Part shown: positions 9,181 through 16,258 of the stretch, one piece after another
How positions within the stretch are numbered: position 1 is the stretch's first letter
Layout of the letters: every line of letters begins with the position of its first letter
Source of the DNA: Pedobacter sp. N36a
Lineage (GTDB): Bacteria > Bacteroidota > Bacteroidia > Sphingobacteriales > Sphingobacteriaceae
DNA length: 64,000 nucleotides
Direction: 5' to 3'
Assembly: GCF_014472395.1 (NCBI RefSeq)
Contig: NZ_JACSZW010000003.1
Location: 310,001-374,000 of the forward strand
Notes under the pieces: model-generated
Database searches by the model: none
What the model saw: only the letters and a program-made list of their open reading frames with translations
Told to the model about the DNA's origin: nothing
Position numbers and translations under genes: made by a program

Positions 9181-10002
9181 ATGAAAAAGTATTTCTTTTT
9201 AATCTCTATGTTTTTTTTGTCCATTTCCTTAAAGGCACAGCAGCAGCTAGTTAAACTCTGGGAAACGGATAGTGTGGTAAATATGCCGGAGTCAGTTTTA
9301 CACGATCCGAAAGCAAAGATTTTATATGTGTCTATTATGGGAAATAGTCCGGATGATAAGGATGGGATTGGGGGGATTGGGAAGCTCGGTCTGGATGGAA
9401 AAGTGATCAATCTGGAATGGATTACCGGCTTAAATTCTCCAAAAGGTCTGGCCAAATTCGGAAATCTGCTGTATGCTACGGATTTAACTGAGGTCGTAGT
9501 AATGGATATTGCCAAAGGGAAAGTGATTCGTAAAATCCCGATTAAAAACACTAAATTCTTAAACGATGTCACTGTGGATGATAAAGGAATTGTATATGTA
9601 TCTGATTCCAGAACAAAAGAGATTTTTAAAATTGAAGATAATGTTCCTTCCCTATACCTGAACAATCTAAGTGGCGTTAATGGATTAAAAGCCATTAAAA
9701 AGGATTTATACATCCTTGCCGGTAAGAACCTTTTGAAAGCTGACGAAAATAAAAAGATCACTGAAATAGGACTGCTGCCAGCTGGCGGAGATGGATTAGA
9801 GCCTATTGGTAATGGGGACTTTATCTGTTCCAGCTGGGGTGGTTATGTTTATTATGTAACCGCTGATGGTAAAACGGAGGTATTACTGGATACGCATTTA
9901 GAGAAGAAAAATACAGCAGACATTGGTTATGATCCGGTAAAAAAGATCGTTTATATCCCAACTTTTTATAAGAAAACAGTGATGGCTTATCAATTGAAAT
10001 AG
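9181..10002 (+). CDS. SMP-30/gluconolactonase-like secreted beta-propeller
   Basis: A 273-residue protein with signal peptide MKKYFFLISMFFLSISLKAQ, followed by propeller repeats such as NMPESVLHDPKAKILYVS, NSPKGLAKFGNLLYATD and FLNDVTVDDKGIVYVSDS, typical of SMP-30/NHL-like proteins. I use the ATG at 9181; an in-frame TTG at 9148 would add eleven residues before the signal and is unlikely. Probably a periplasmic binding or lactonase protein; the catalytic role is not established from sequence. The gene is monocistronic, with a shared terminator downstream. Confidence 0.85.
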   Translation: MKKYFFLISMFFLSISLKAQQQLVKLWETDSVVNMPESVLHDPKAKILYVSIMGNSPDDKDGIGGIGKLGLDGKVINLEWITGLNSPKGLAKFGNLLYATDLTEVVVMDIAKGKVIRKIPIKNTKFLNDVTVDDKGIVYVSDSRTKEIFKIEDNVPSLYLNNLSGVNGLKAIKKDLYILAGKNLLKADENKKITEIGLLPAGGDGLEPIGNGDFICSSWGGYVYYVTADGKTEVLLDTHLEKKNTADIGYDPVKKIVYIPTFYKKTVMAYQLK

Positions 10003-10019
10003 TCAGTTGATCATCAAGC

Positions 10020-10057
10020 ACAATAGCCGGATTCCTAAGGAGATTTCCGGCTATTGT
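10020..10057. terminator. Bidirectional hairpin terminator
   Basis: Arms CAATAGCCGGA (10021-10031) and TCCGGCTATTG (10046-10056) with a 14-nt loop, extended by one A-T pair. It lies between two convergent genes and abuts the cupin stop codon. Confidence 0.75.
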
Positions 10058-10536
10058 TATTTACTGGTATCTAATAATATAGCCAACTGAACGCAGGGTT
10101 GATCCGATCGGTTACTCCATGCGTGGTTTGTTCCTTTTTGAATCACAATATCGCCGGTTTTTAATAAGGTCTCTTCTTCATCAAGGATGAGGTAAAGTTC
10201 TCCGGATAAAATAATGATGTAGTCCAACGTGTCAGTTTTGTGCATCAGGGGGTGTGCTTCGTTTGCAATCTTATCCTGTATACCCAGGTCTTTGTCTGGT
10301 GGAATACTTACATACCTAAAATAACGGCCTTGTTTTGGTGGGTCTGGAATCAGGGTATTGTCAACGATTAGCTCCTGTGTTAAATCCACGGGCATGGAAT
10401 TGGTCGCCCAAATATCGGAAATTAGCAATCCAGGTAGGTGTTCGGAAACATTCGTTACTTTTTTATCCTCAATAATCAGGGATCGGCCGTTTTTAAGGCC
10501 CGTTACGATTCTTCTGGGTATCGCGCTTATTTTCAT
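10057..10536 (-). CDS. Cupin-domain protein
   Basis: A 159-residue cytoplasmic protein with a single C-terminal cupin barrel. Segments MHKTDTLDYIIILSGE, LYLILDEEETLLKTGDIVI and GTNHAWSNRSDQPC match the two cupin motifs, but only some metal-binding histidines of the classic motif are present. It resembles small single-cupin proteins found beside regulators. An AraC-type regulator relic lies about 230 bp away, so a former regulator/target pair is possible. Function unknown. Confidence 0.85.
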   Translation of the reverse strand: MKISAIPRRIVTGLKNGRSLIIEDKKVTNVSEHLPGLLISDIWATNSMPVDLTQELIVDNTLIPDPPKQGRYFRYVSIPPDKDLGIQDKIANEAHPLMHKTDTLDYIIILSGELYLILDEEETLLKTGDIVIQKGTNHAWSNRSDQPCVQLAILLDTSK

Positions 10537-10761
10537 ATTACTTTTTTAGGGTGGGTGCTTTTTTGGATGTATGCTGTTCTTTTGGGAGCATGCTGTTTCT
10601 TTTGATCATTTATCTTTCTTTTTAGCAGCAGTGATTTTTTTCCCCTAGAAACTTAGGCAAAGTTGAATATATTCCCAGATTTTGCTGAGTATGGGAATGA
10701 GAAAAAGCAGTATTTATATGGAATATTTCGCTCTTGATAGAATTGTAGTTTATGTTGCATC

Positions 10762-10962
10762 ATGGAAATTAATCACGAAAACTTCTTTGTCAGCATCGTA
10801 TCCTATGAAAACTGGAAGAAACGTGGGAAATCAAGTGATTTTTTTGAACTGGTTTATATCCTGAAAGGGGAAGGGTAGCAGTATGTAAATGGGAGTACGC
10901 ATCCTTATGTTGCAGGCGACATTTTTCTTTTACCTTCGGTGAGCTGTAATGGCTATGTGTAG
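10762..10962 (+). pseudogene. Remnant of AraC-family regulator (N-terminal cupin part)
   Basis: From ATG 10762 the frame reads MEINHENFFVSIVSYENWKK and then SSDFFELVYILKGEG, the sugar-binding cupin start of Bacteroidota AraC regulators. A TAG follows at 10876-10878, after 38 codons. The same frame continues with QYVNGSTHPYVAGDIFLLPS, also family-like, to a second TAG at 10960-10962. The ligand-binding remainder and the HTH domain are missing. I read this as a decayed gene: an internal stop plus 3' loss. Confidence rests on recognising the motif, not on a search. Confidence 0.75.
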
Positions 10963-11022
10963 AAAAGGTGTTAAAGGAATTTGAATTAATTGAATAAGAA
11001 GTTTAAATAGTAAAAACAGCTG

Positions 11023-11158
11023 TTATCAACACCTTATTCACATACTTATGCACGGGTTCTTCACAGTTTATCCACATGGATTTGTTGGTGTTTAATGAGG
11101 TTAATTATTTGTTTTACAGTTGTTTATTTGTTTTTGTCTTTGCTGAGATTGTGGATAA
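11023..11158. other. DnaA-box cluster 1 (possible oriC or DnaA-binding locus)
   Basis: AT-rich intergenic DNA with two perfect DnaA boxes, TTATCCACA at 11068-11076 (plus) and 11150-11158 (minus orientation), and two one-mismatch boxes, TTATCAACA at 11023-11031 and TTATTCACA at 11034-11042. All four lie within 136 bp. No gene is seen between the AraC relic and the tRNA terminator. Confidence 0.55.
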
Positions 11159-11293
11159 CTTTTGATTTTGTTAATTAACATTTTAATAGCTGTGCATCCA
11201 TTTGCTCCACAACATTTGGGATTGATCTTAACATTTGGGTTGATCCGCTTGATCCCCCATTTCTGGCTGGAGAGGTCTCAAAATAGAAGACAT

Positions 11294-11323
11294 AAAAAAA
11301 CCTTCCAGAAGATCTGAAAGGTT
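11294..11323 (-). terminator. Intrinsic terminator of the tRNA-Val unit
   Basis: Hairpin 11299-11323 with an 11-bp stem (one G-U pair) and a 3-nt loop, followed on the minus strand by a run of U (11294-11300). It begins two bases after the encoded CCA of the tRNA. Confidence 0.85.
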
Positions 11324-11324
11324 T

Positions 11325-11402
11325 TGGTGGGAAATGAGGGGTTCGAACCCCCGACCCCCTCGGTGTAAACGAGGTGCTCTGAACCAGCTGAGCTAATTTC
11401 CC
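11325..11402 (-). tRNA. tRNA-Val (anticodon TAC), copy 1
   Basis: Minus-strand cloverleaf with acceptor stem GGGAAAT/ATTTCCC, D-arm GCTC..GAGC, anticodon stem CCTCG/CGAGG with loop TTTACAC (anticodon TAC, decoding GUA and related Val codons), and T-loop TTCGAAC. Discriminator A and CCA are encoded. The 74-nt body is identical to copy 2, which lies 45 bp upstream. The terminator follows directly. Confidence 0.96.
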
Positions 11403-11447
11403 TTTTGGTTTACTCTTTTTGTTTTAAAACAGCGGAGTGTCTGTTTT

Positions 11448-11525
11448 TGGTGGGAAATGAGGGGTTCGAACCCCCGACCCCCTCGGTGTAAACGAGGTGC
11501 TCTGAACCAGCTGAGCTAATTTCCC
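11448..11525 (-). tRNA. tRNA-Val (anticodon TAC), copy 2
   Basis: Same sequence and structure as the neighbouring copy, including encoded CCA. The two lie in one orientation with a 45-bp spacer and only one terminator after the second, so they are probably transcribed as one precursor and cut apart. Confidence 0.96.
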
Positions 11526-11653
11526 TTCTGCTGTACTCTATTTGTATTAAATATGAGCTGAGTAAGCTCTTTCCCGTTTTGCAAAGTTACCTTCGTTTTG
11601 GGATTGCAAATATACACCCTTAAATCAGTTTTGCAAAAATATTTTCAACTATT

Positions 11654-12379
11654 TTATGATAATATATCTTCCAGAACCTGGTGTGAGCGGATTTCTCCAA
11701 AAGAAGCCGTATGTAAGGTATAGTAAATCAGTATTTTATCAAGGATTCTACGTCGAGTTTTATTATCTAATTTTATTTCAATTATTTTTTCGAAAGGCAA
11801 AATAAATAGTGAAATAAAGAGTACTGAGTCGTCCTTCTCGATAAAATGTGGGTGTGCAGGAGGTAAAGATTTAAACTCTCCTTCCTGTAAATCGAAATAA
11901 CTTTGGTCAGTTTTGGTCTGTGAACTCGGGGCGAAACCGAGGTAACGCGATAATTTTAACAGAAAAGCCAGGTGAAAATTCACATTTATACCCTGAGATT
12001 CATCAAGCCAGCAGACTGCATTAAAGATAAAATCAAATAAATACTCGTCGGTCATCTGCTGACGAATGCTTTTATACAGCACTTCATTCAGGAACATGGC
12101 CATCGTACTTTTTAGAATGTCGTAAGGTATGCTGCTAAAAATAGGGGATGGTCTCAGTTCAGAAATGCGTTGAATGCTGGAATTTACTTTATGGTAAACT
12201 ACCATATCTACGAGATGCAGCGGCTGCAGCATATTCATTCTGATCTTCGCCCTTGGTTTTTTTACTCCATTGATCAGGTAAGACTGCATGCCAAATTTCT
12301 CGGTAAACATTTGTACCACCACACTGCTCTCACTATATAGTGTCGTTTTTAATACGATTCCACGTGTTTTATGCAGCAT
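11654..12379 (-). CDS. recO: DNA repair protein RecO
   Basis: A 241-residue protein that helps RecR load RecA on single-stranded DNA during gap repair. The N-terminal OB-fold begins MLHKTRGIVLKTTLYSESSV and continues with FGMQSYLINGVKK, both typical of RecO. The rest is the helical C-terminal domain. The zinc-binding cysteines of some RecO proteins are not evident. The start overlaps the end of the upstream dgkA gene by 11 bp, so they are probably co-transcribed. Confidence 0.93.
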   Translation of the reverse strand: MLHKTRGIVLKTTLYSESSVVVQMFTEKFGMQSYLINGVKKPRAKIRMNMLQPLHLVDMVVYHKVNSSIQRISELRPSPIFSSIPYDILKSTMAMFLNEVLYKSIRQQMTDEYLFDFIFNAVCWLDESQGINVNFHLAFLLKLSRYLGFAPSSQTKTDQSYFDLQEGEFKSLPPAHPHFIEKDDSVLFISLFILPFEKIIEIKLDNKTRRRILDKILIYYTLHTASFGEIRSHQVLEDILS

Positions 12380-12725
12380 AATAGATTTTTGGCAGGAAGA
12401 TGATTAATCCAATCAAAACAGCGGAGAATGCCGCAATCAGTACTGCTCCGGCAGCAACATCCTTGATGATTTTTGCTTTTGGATGGACATCCGGAGAAAC
12501 CAGATCTACCAGCACCTCTATGGCAGTATTGAACAATTCTGCGCCCAATACAATTCCTGAGGCCGCGATGATCCAAAGCCACTCCGAAGAATTCAGCCGA
12601 TAATACCATCCGGCAATGCCGACCAGCATCAGCACCACTACATGAAATCTGAAATTAAATTGGCTTTTGCTGGCGTAAGCGATTCCAGAAAAGGCATAAC
12701 CAAAACTCTTGATAAATTTAGTCAT
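12369..12725 (-). CDS. dgkA: Diacylglycerol kinase family protein (undecaprenol kinase type)
   Basis: A 118-residue membrane enzyme of the DgkA family, which phosphorylates diacylglycerol or undecaprenol. The N-terminal segment FIKSFGYAFSGIAYASKSQFN is followed by three membrane helices and the signature EWLWIIAASGIVLGAELFNT, then AIEVLVDLVSPDVHPKAKIIKD with the catalytic Glu and Asp. I use ATG 12725; a longer reading to 12770 adds 15 unlikely residues. Gram-positive-like sequence features favour undecaprenol, but this is not certain. Confidence 0.92.
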   Translation of the reverse strand: MTKFIKSFGYAFSGIAYASKSQFNFRFHVVVLMLVGIAGWYYRLNSSEWLWIIAASGIVLGAELFNTAIEVLVDLVSPDVHPKAKIIKDVAAGAVLIAAFSAVLIGLIIFLPKIYYAA

Positions 12726-12907
12726 AGCTGCGGTACAAATTCTATTTTGTAACCTTACAAAGTACGTCATGCTTTACTGGATTTCCAATTATTAAATGCG
12801 CCATCTTGCTTTTAATCGCAAATTGTTGGAGGGGGTCTCAGCGATGATGGATCCGATTACATAAATGTAGAAGATGATTTAATCCCGGTCGAAAATTAAA
12901 ATAACCT

Positions 12908-12915
12908 TACCTTTG
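12908..12915 (+). promoter_or_regulatory. -7 box upstream of rlmF
   Basis: TACCTTTG fits the Bacteroidota -7 consensus TAnnTTTG, with about 20 nt of leader before the ATG. No clear -33 TTG at the right spacing. Confidence 0.5.
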
Positions 12916-12936
12916 GCGATCATTTAGCTGAAGGTA

Positions 12937-13899
12937 ATGTCAATAGAGAAAAACGAGTTACACCCAAGAAACAAACACCGTTCCAGGTATGATTTTCCGG
13001 AACTGATTAAAACATTGCCGGAATTACGTCCTTTTGTGGCGGTCAATCCTTATGGTGATGAGTCCATAGATTTTTCAAATCCCATGGCGGTGAGGTTGTT
13101 GAACCAGGCGTTGCTGAAACATTTCTATCAGATAGACCATTGGGATATTCCTGAAGGATACCTTTGTCCGCCAATTCCAGGAAGAGCAGATTATGTGCAT
13201 TACCTGGCAGATTTACTGGCCTCGGTAAACGCTGGTGCTGTTCCTCAAGGCCTAAAAATTAAAGGCCTTGACATTGGTATTGGTGCCAACTGTATTTATC
13301 CCATCATTGGACATCAGGAATATGGATGGTCATTTGTTGGTTCTGATGTAGATTCTTATGCGATTAAATCTGCTAAAAACTTAGCAACGATTAACCCGGC
13401 CTTATCGGCTTCCGTGTTTCCGAGATTACAGGCTCATAAAAATCAGATTTTTAAAGGCATATTGAAACCTGGAGAGCTTTTCGATTTCACGATGTGTAAC
13501 CCACCATTCCACGCTTCAGCAGAAGAGGCAAGAGAAGGTTCACAAAGAAAAGTGAGGAATTTGGGCACGCAAAGAGGTAAAACTCCTGTGCTGAATTTCG
13601 GTGGACAGCAGGCTGAATTGTGGTGTGAAGGTGGTGAAGTTGGCTTCATCAGAAAGATGATTCAGGAGAGTGAAACCATCGGAAAACAATGTTTTTGGTT
13701 TTCCACACTAGTTTCGAAAAGCATGCATCTTCCTTTTATATATACTGCCTTAGATAAAGTTAATCCATTACAAATTAGAACGATAGAGATGGCACAAGGA
13801 CAGAAGATCAGCCGTTTTCTGGCCTGGTCATTTTTAACTACTGAGGAGCAGGAGTGCTGGAAGACTGATCGCTGGTCTCAAAAGAAATCAGTACTATAG
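12937..13899 (+). CDS. rlmF: 23S rRNA (adenine-1618-N6)-methyltransferase
   Basis: Methylates N6 of A1618 in 23S rRNA using S-adenosylmethionine. At 320 residues it is near the family's usual length. It opens with ELHPRNKHRSRYDFPEL, has the SAM-binding LDIGIGANCIYP (residues 111-122), and the adenine-N6 catalytic motif NPPF (188-191) followed by HASAEEA. Its 3' end overlaps the convergent hypothetical gene by 62 bp. Confidence 0.95.
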   Translation: MSIEKNELHPRNKHRSRYDFPELIKTLPELRPFVAVNPYGDESIDFSNPMAVRLLNQALLKHFYQIDHWDIPEGYLCPPIPGRADYVHYLADLLASVNAGAVPQGLKIKGLDIGIGANCIYPIIGHQEYGWSFVGSDVDSYAIKSAKNLATINPALSASVFPRLQAHKNQIFKGILKPGELFDFTMCNPPFHASAEEAREGSQRKVRNLGTQRGKTPVLNFGGQQAELWCEGGEVGFIRKMIQESETIGKQCFWFSTLVSKSMHLPFIYTALDKVNPLQIRTIEMAQGQKISRFLAWSFLTTEEQECWKTDRWSQKKSVL

Positions 13900-14185
13900 C
13901 TTTTTTATTTTTGAAAGCGCCAATCGGCGCTTTCGTTTCTATATGTTTAAAGAATAAGGCATCATTTTCTTTGAAGCGCTTTTTCATCATGCAATAAAGG
14001 TGAAGACATTTGATCCAATTCAGGGCAGTGGCTTTATCTTTCCATATCTCAGGATATAAATAAACCTCATTCCCTTCGATCCGGATGATGTTTTTCTCTT
14101 CCAGTTCTTTTACGTTGGCAATAATCTTTGCCGTTTGTGCGGCTAGATTGGCCGTATGCTGAACTTTCTTTTTTGCGTAAATCAT
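13838..14185 (-). CDS. Hypothetical protein upstream-linked to DUF2130 gene
   Basis: A 115-residue basic protein (MIYAKKKVQHTANLAAQTAK...) starting 4 bp after the DUF2130 gene stops, so probably in one operon. Helical N-terminus, then a beta-like segment IRIEGNEVYLYPEIW; I see no signal peptide or membrane helix and do not recognise the family. The 3' end overlaps rlmF on the opposite strand by 62 bp, and the last 10-15 residues are low-complexity (SSSTPAPQ). Probably real because of operon spacing. Confidence 0.65.
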   Translation of the reverse strand: MIYAKKKVQHTANLAAQTAKIIANVKELEEKNIIRIEGNEVYLYPEIWKDKATALNWIKCLHLYCMMKKRFKENDALFFKHIETKAPIGAFKNKKAIVLISFETSDQSSSTPAPQ

Positions 14186-14189
14186 GTGC

Positions 14190-15479
14190 CTAAGATTCTA
14201 GGAGTAAAGTATCATCTTCATCATCGGTCAGGCTCAGCTGAATGGTGTCAGTACCGGCAATTCCTTCGATGGAACCACGGATATGTGCGGCATTCAACAT
14301 CACTTTTTCCAGCTGTTTCTCTCTTGCTTTCCACATTTTCTCCATCGCATCACGTTCTTTCTGAATCGATAATTTCATGCTCATAAAGCCTTCTCTGATC
14401 GCTTTCCACTGTTCAGAAAATTCGTTGCTGGTTAGGTAATCGTATAACATGTGCATTTTATCACCACGGTTTTCCTGTGATTTTGCGGCAGAAAACAACT
14501 TCACAATACCATCCCTAAGGATGTAAGAAACTGCCTTTACCTCATCAAATGAACAGATCCATACACCATCTTTTTCACCAAAGCAATCCATTCCTTTTGG
14601 ATAGCACTGGGTCACAATTACGGCTACATCTACACCCATGCTCCGCATGTCTTTCTTTAATTTCTCTATCCATTCCATCGAGAAATCCTTGGTGCGCTTA
14701 CTTTCATAAATGATTTTCCCACATTCCTGCCCAAATTGATTTCTCACGTGGTGCACGCAATCCGCACCTCTTACGCCTTTACCAACTTCCGTAATCAGGT
14801 CAAAAGGGAAGGCATTGCGCAATAATTCTTCAAGGATCAGCTCCTGAACTTCTCCCTGTAATTGCATAGATCCTTGTTCCGCCTTGCGCTTCATTTCTTC
14901 CGCCAGTTTTTTCTGATCATCCAATTGTTTCTCCAGCTCTTTAACGCGGAGTTGGTGCTCGGTATCTTTAAGGTTGTTTTTTTCTGTTTCTTGTTTTCTA
15001 ATCTGCTCCACCATTTCGGCACGCTGCTCCTGAAGTTTCCGATGCAGCTGGAGCTCCATCTCTTCTTCTTTCTCCTTCATTGCCTTTTCTTTCATCAGGA
15101 AATCCAGCTCTTTGGAACGGGCAAGTTTTAACTTTTCTTCCGCTTCCTTCTGGGCATTGTCCATCATGGCAAGTTTGTTCTCAAAATCACTGGCAATACT
15201 TTTCCTTAGCGTTTCCTCGATGGCAGTCTGCAGTACCTTCTTTTCTTCCGCCAACTGTTTTTCAAAAGCCTGGGCCTGCAGTTTTTGCTGCTGCTCATAA
15301 ACCTGTTCCTGGTCTTTTTGCTGCTGCGTTAACTTACTTAGCTTCTGTTGGTATTCTTCATCCTTTTGCTTTGTAAAAGTGACCATTTTTTCTCTGAGGT
15401 CTTTTTTATACTCCTCCGCCATCACTTCTTCTATTGGAAAAGAATGGGCGCAATTCGGACATTTTATTTCTGTTGACAT
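14190..15479 (-). CDS. DUF2130 protein (zinc ribbon, coiled coil, PD-(D/E)XK-like)
   Basis: A 429-residue protein. An N-terminal CPNC knuckle (C7, C10) is followed by a long Lys/Glu/Gln-rich coiled coil (about residues 20-215), then the DUF2130 domain. In that domain GADCVHHV and IIYESKRTKDFS give D...ExK, the pattern of PD-(D/E)XK nuclease folds. Probable DNA-related role, but no activity is established for the family as far as I know. It starts 3 bp after the DtxR-type gene stops, suggesting one transcript with that regulator and the downstream 115-residue protein. Confidence 0.88.
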   Translation of the reverse strand: MSTEIKCPNCAHSFPIEEVMAEEYKKDLREKMVTFTKQKDEEYQQKLSKLTQQQKDQEQVYEQQQKLQAQAFEKQLAEEKKVLQTAIEETLRKSIASDFENKLAMMDNAQKEAEEKLKLARSKELDFLMKEKAMKEKEEEMELQLHRKLQEQRAEMVEQIRKQETEKNNLKDTEHQLRVKELEKQLDDQKKLAEEMKRKAEQGSMQLQGEVQELILEELLRNAFPFDLITEVGKGVRGADCVHHVRNQFGQECGKIIYESKRTKDFSMEWIEKLKKDMRSMGVDVAVIVTQCYPKGMDCFGEKDGVWICSFDEVKAVSYILRDGIVKLFSAAKSQENRGDKMHMLYDYLTSNEFSEQWKAIREGFMSMKLSIQKERDAMEKMWKAREKQLEKVMLNAAHIRGSIEGIAGTDTIQLSLTDDEDDTLLLES

Positions 15480-15482
15480 ATT

Positions 15483-16154
15483 TTATCGTTGATGGAGGGT
15501 GATAAATAAATTTTCTGCAAATTTCATAGATACGTTTCTGGCTTCCTGATCGGAGATCTGAATGCTCATTGAACCGTCGAAATCTATGCGTTCTAATACT
15601 TTTATAGGGGTTCCAATGGTAATTTCTAGTTTTTCCAGGTATTGCAGGAATACAGTTGAGGTGTCTTTTACCGCGACTACCCAGCAAACTTCCCCTTCTT
15701 TTACTTCCGAAAGCAGGATCTTCTCCACTTTAGGCATATCGCCATTGGCTTTCGGAATAGGATCACCATGTGGATCAAATTCAGGGAAGCCCAGAAATTC
15801 TTCCAGCTTATCCACCAATTTGTTGGATTGGATATGCTCCAGTTGTTCCGCAACCTCATGAACTTCATCCCAACTGAAGTCCAGCTTTTCATAAAGAAAA
15901 GTTTCCCATAAACGGTGCTTTCTTAAAATGGCAATCGCTTGCTGCTTTCCAGAATCAGTCAATAAGATCTTTCCATATTTCTTATAGTTGACCAGTTCCT
16001 TTTCTTTCAGCTTTTTCAGCATATCCGTGGCGGTGGCAGGCTTTACACCCAAATGGGCAGCCATTTCATTGGTGCCAGCTTCAGGCTTTGCCTCATTCTG
16101 AAAACTCAATTTCAGTAAGGCTTTTAAATAGTTTTCTTCCGTATAAGATAGCAT
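15483..16154 (-). CDS. DtxR/MntR-family metal-dependent repressor
   Basis: A 223-residue metalloregulator. The N-terminal winged helix (MLSYTEENYLKALLKL, ATATDMLKKLKEKELV) is followed by the metal-binding/dimerisation domain, with HRLWETFLYEKL and EVHEVAEQLEHIQS giving the His/Glu ligands, and a C-terminal SH3-like domain. ATG 16154 is chosen; it is 4 nt after the -7 box TATATTTG, predicting a leaderless mRNA. It is divergent from a TonB receptor, and a DtxR-like inverted repeat lies between them. Probably senses Mn(II) or Fe(II); which metal cannot be told. Confidence 0.93.
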   Translation of the reverse strand: MLSYTEENYLKALLKLSFQNEAKPEAGTNEMAAHLGVKPATATDMLKKLKEKELVNYKKYGKILLTDSGKQQAIAILRKHRLWETFLYEKLDFSWDEVHEVAEQLEHIQSNKLVDKLEEFLGFPEFDPHGDPIPKANGDMPKVEKILLSEVKEGEVCWVVAVKDTSTVFLQYLEKLEITIGTPIKVLERIDFDGSMSIQISDQEARNVSMKFAENLFITLHQR

Positions 16155-16158
16155 GCAA

Positions 16159-16166
16159 CAAATATA
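16159..16166 (-). promoter_or_regulatory. -7 box of the DtxR/MntR gene, 4 nt before ATG
   Basis: Minus-strand TATATTTG followed by TTGC and then the start codon. Fits TAnnTTTG. A TTG at standard -33 spacing is not evident. Confidence 0.6.
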
Positions 16167-16188
16167 AAACAATAAATCTCAAATAACA

Positions 16189-16240
16189 TTTGTTAGGCAA
16201 GTCTAACTTTTATAGTTTTGTAATGTTTTGTTGGTCTAAC
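16189..16240 (+). promoter_or_regulatory. TonB-receptor promoter with embedded metalloregulator operator
   Basis: -33 TTTG at 16189-16192, a 20-bp spacer, and -7 TAGTTTTG at 16213-16220. The spacer holds the inverted repeat GTTAGGCAAGTCTAAC (16192-16207), like a DtxR/MntR box. A related half-site, GTTGGTCTAAC, lies at 16230-16240, just after the expected start of transcription. A bound repressor would cover the promoter; the likely ligand is the divergent DtxR-family protein. Confidence 0.7.
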
Positions 16241-16258
16241 TTTTTAAATTAAGTGTAT

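Noticed and set aside
9144..9761. 205-residue minus-strand frame opposite the SMP-30-like gene
   Set aside because: The plus-strand protein has a signal peptide and family motifs; this is the shadow.
11325..11525. tRNA pair as an integration attachment site
   Set aside because: The whole tRNA is duplicated with similar flanks, and no integrase or island follows.
14862..15376. Open frames opposite the DUF2130 coiled coil
   Set aside because: Low-complexity antisense of Lys/Glu/Gln codons.
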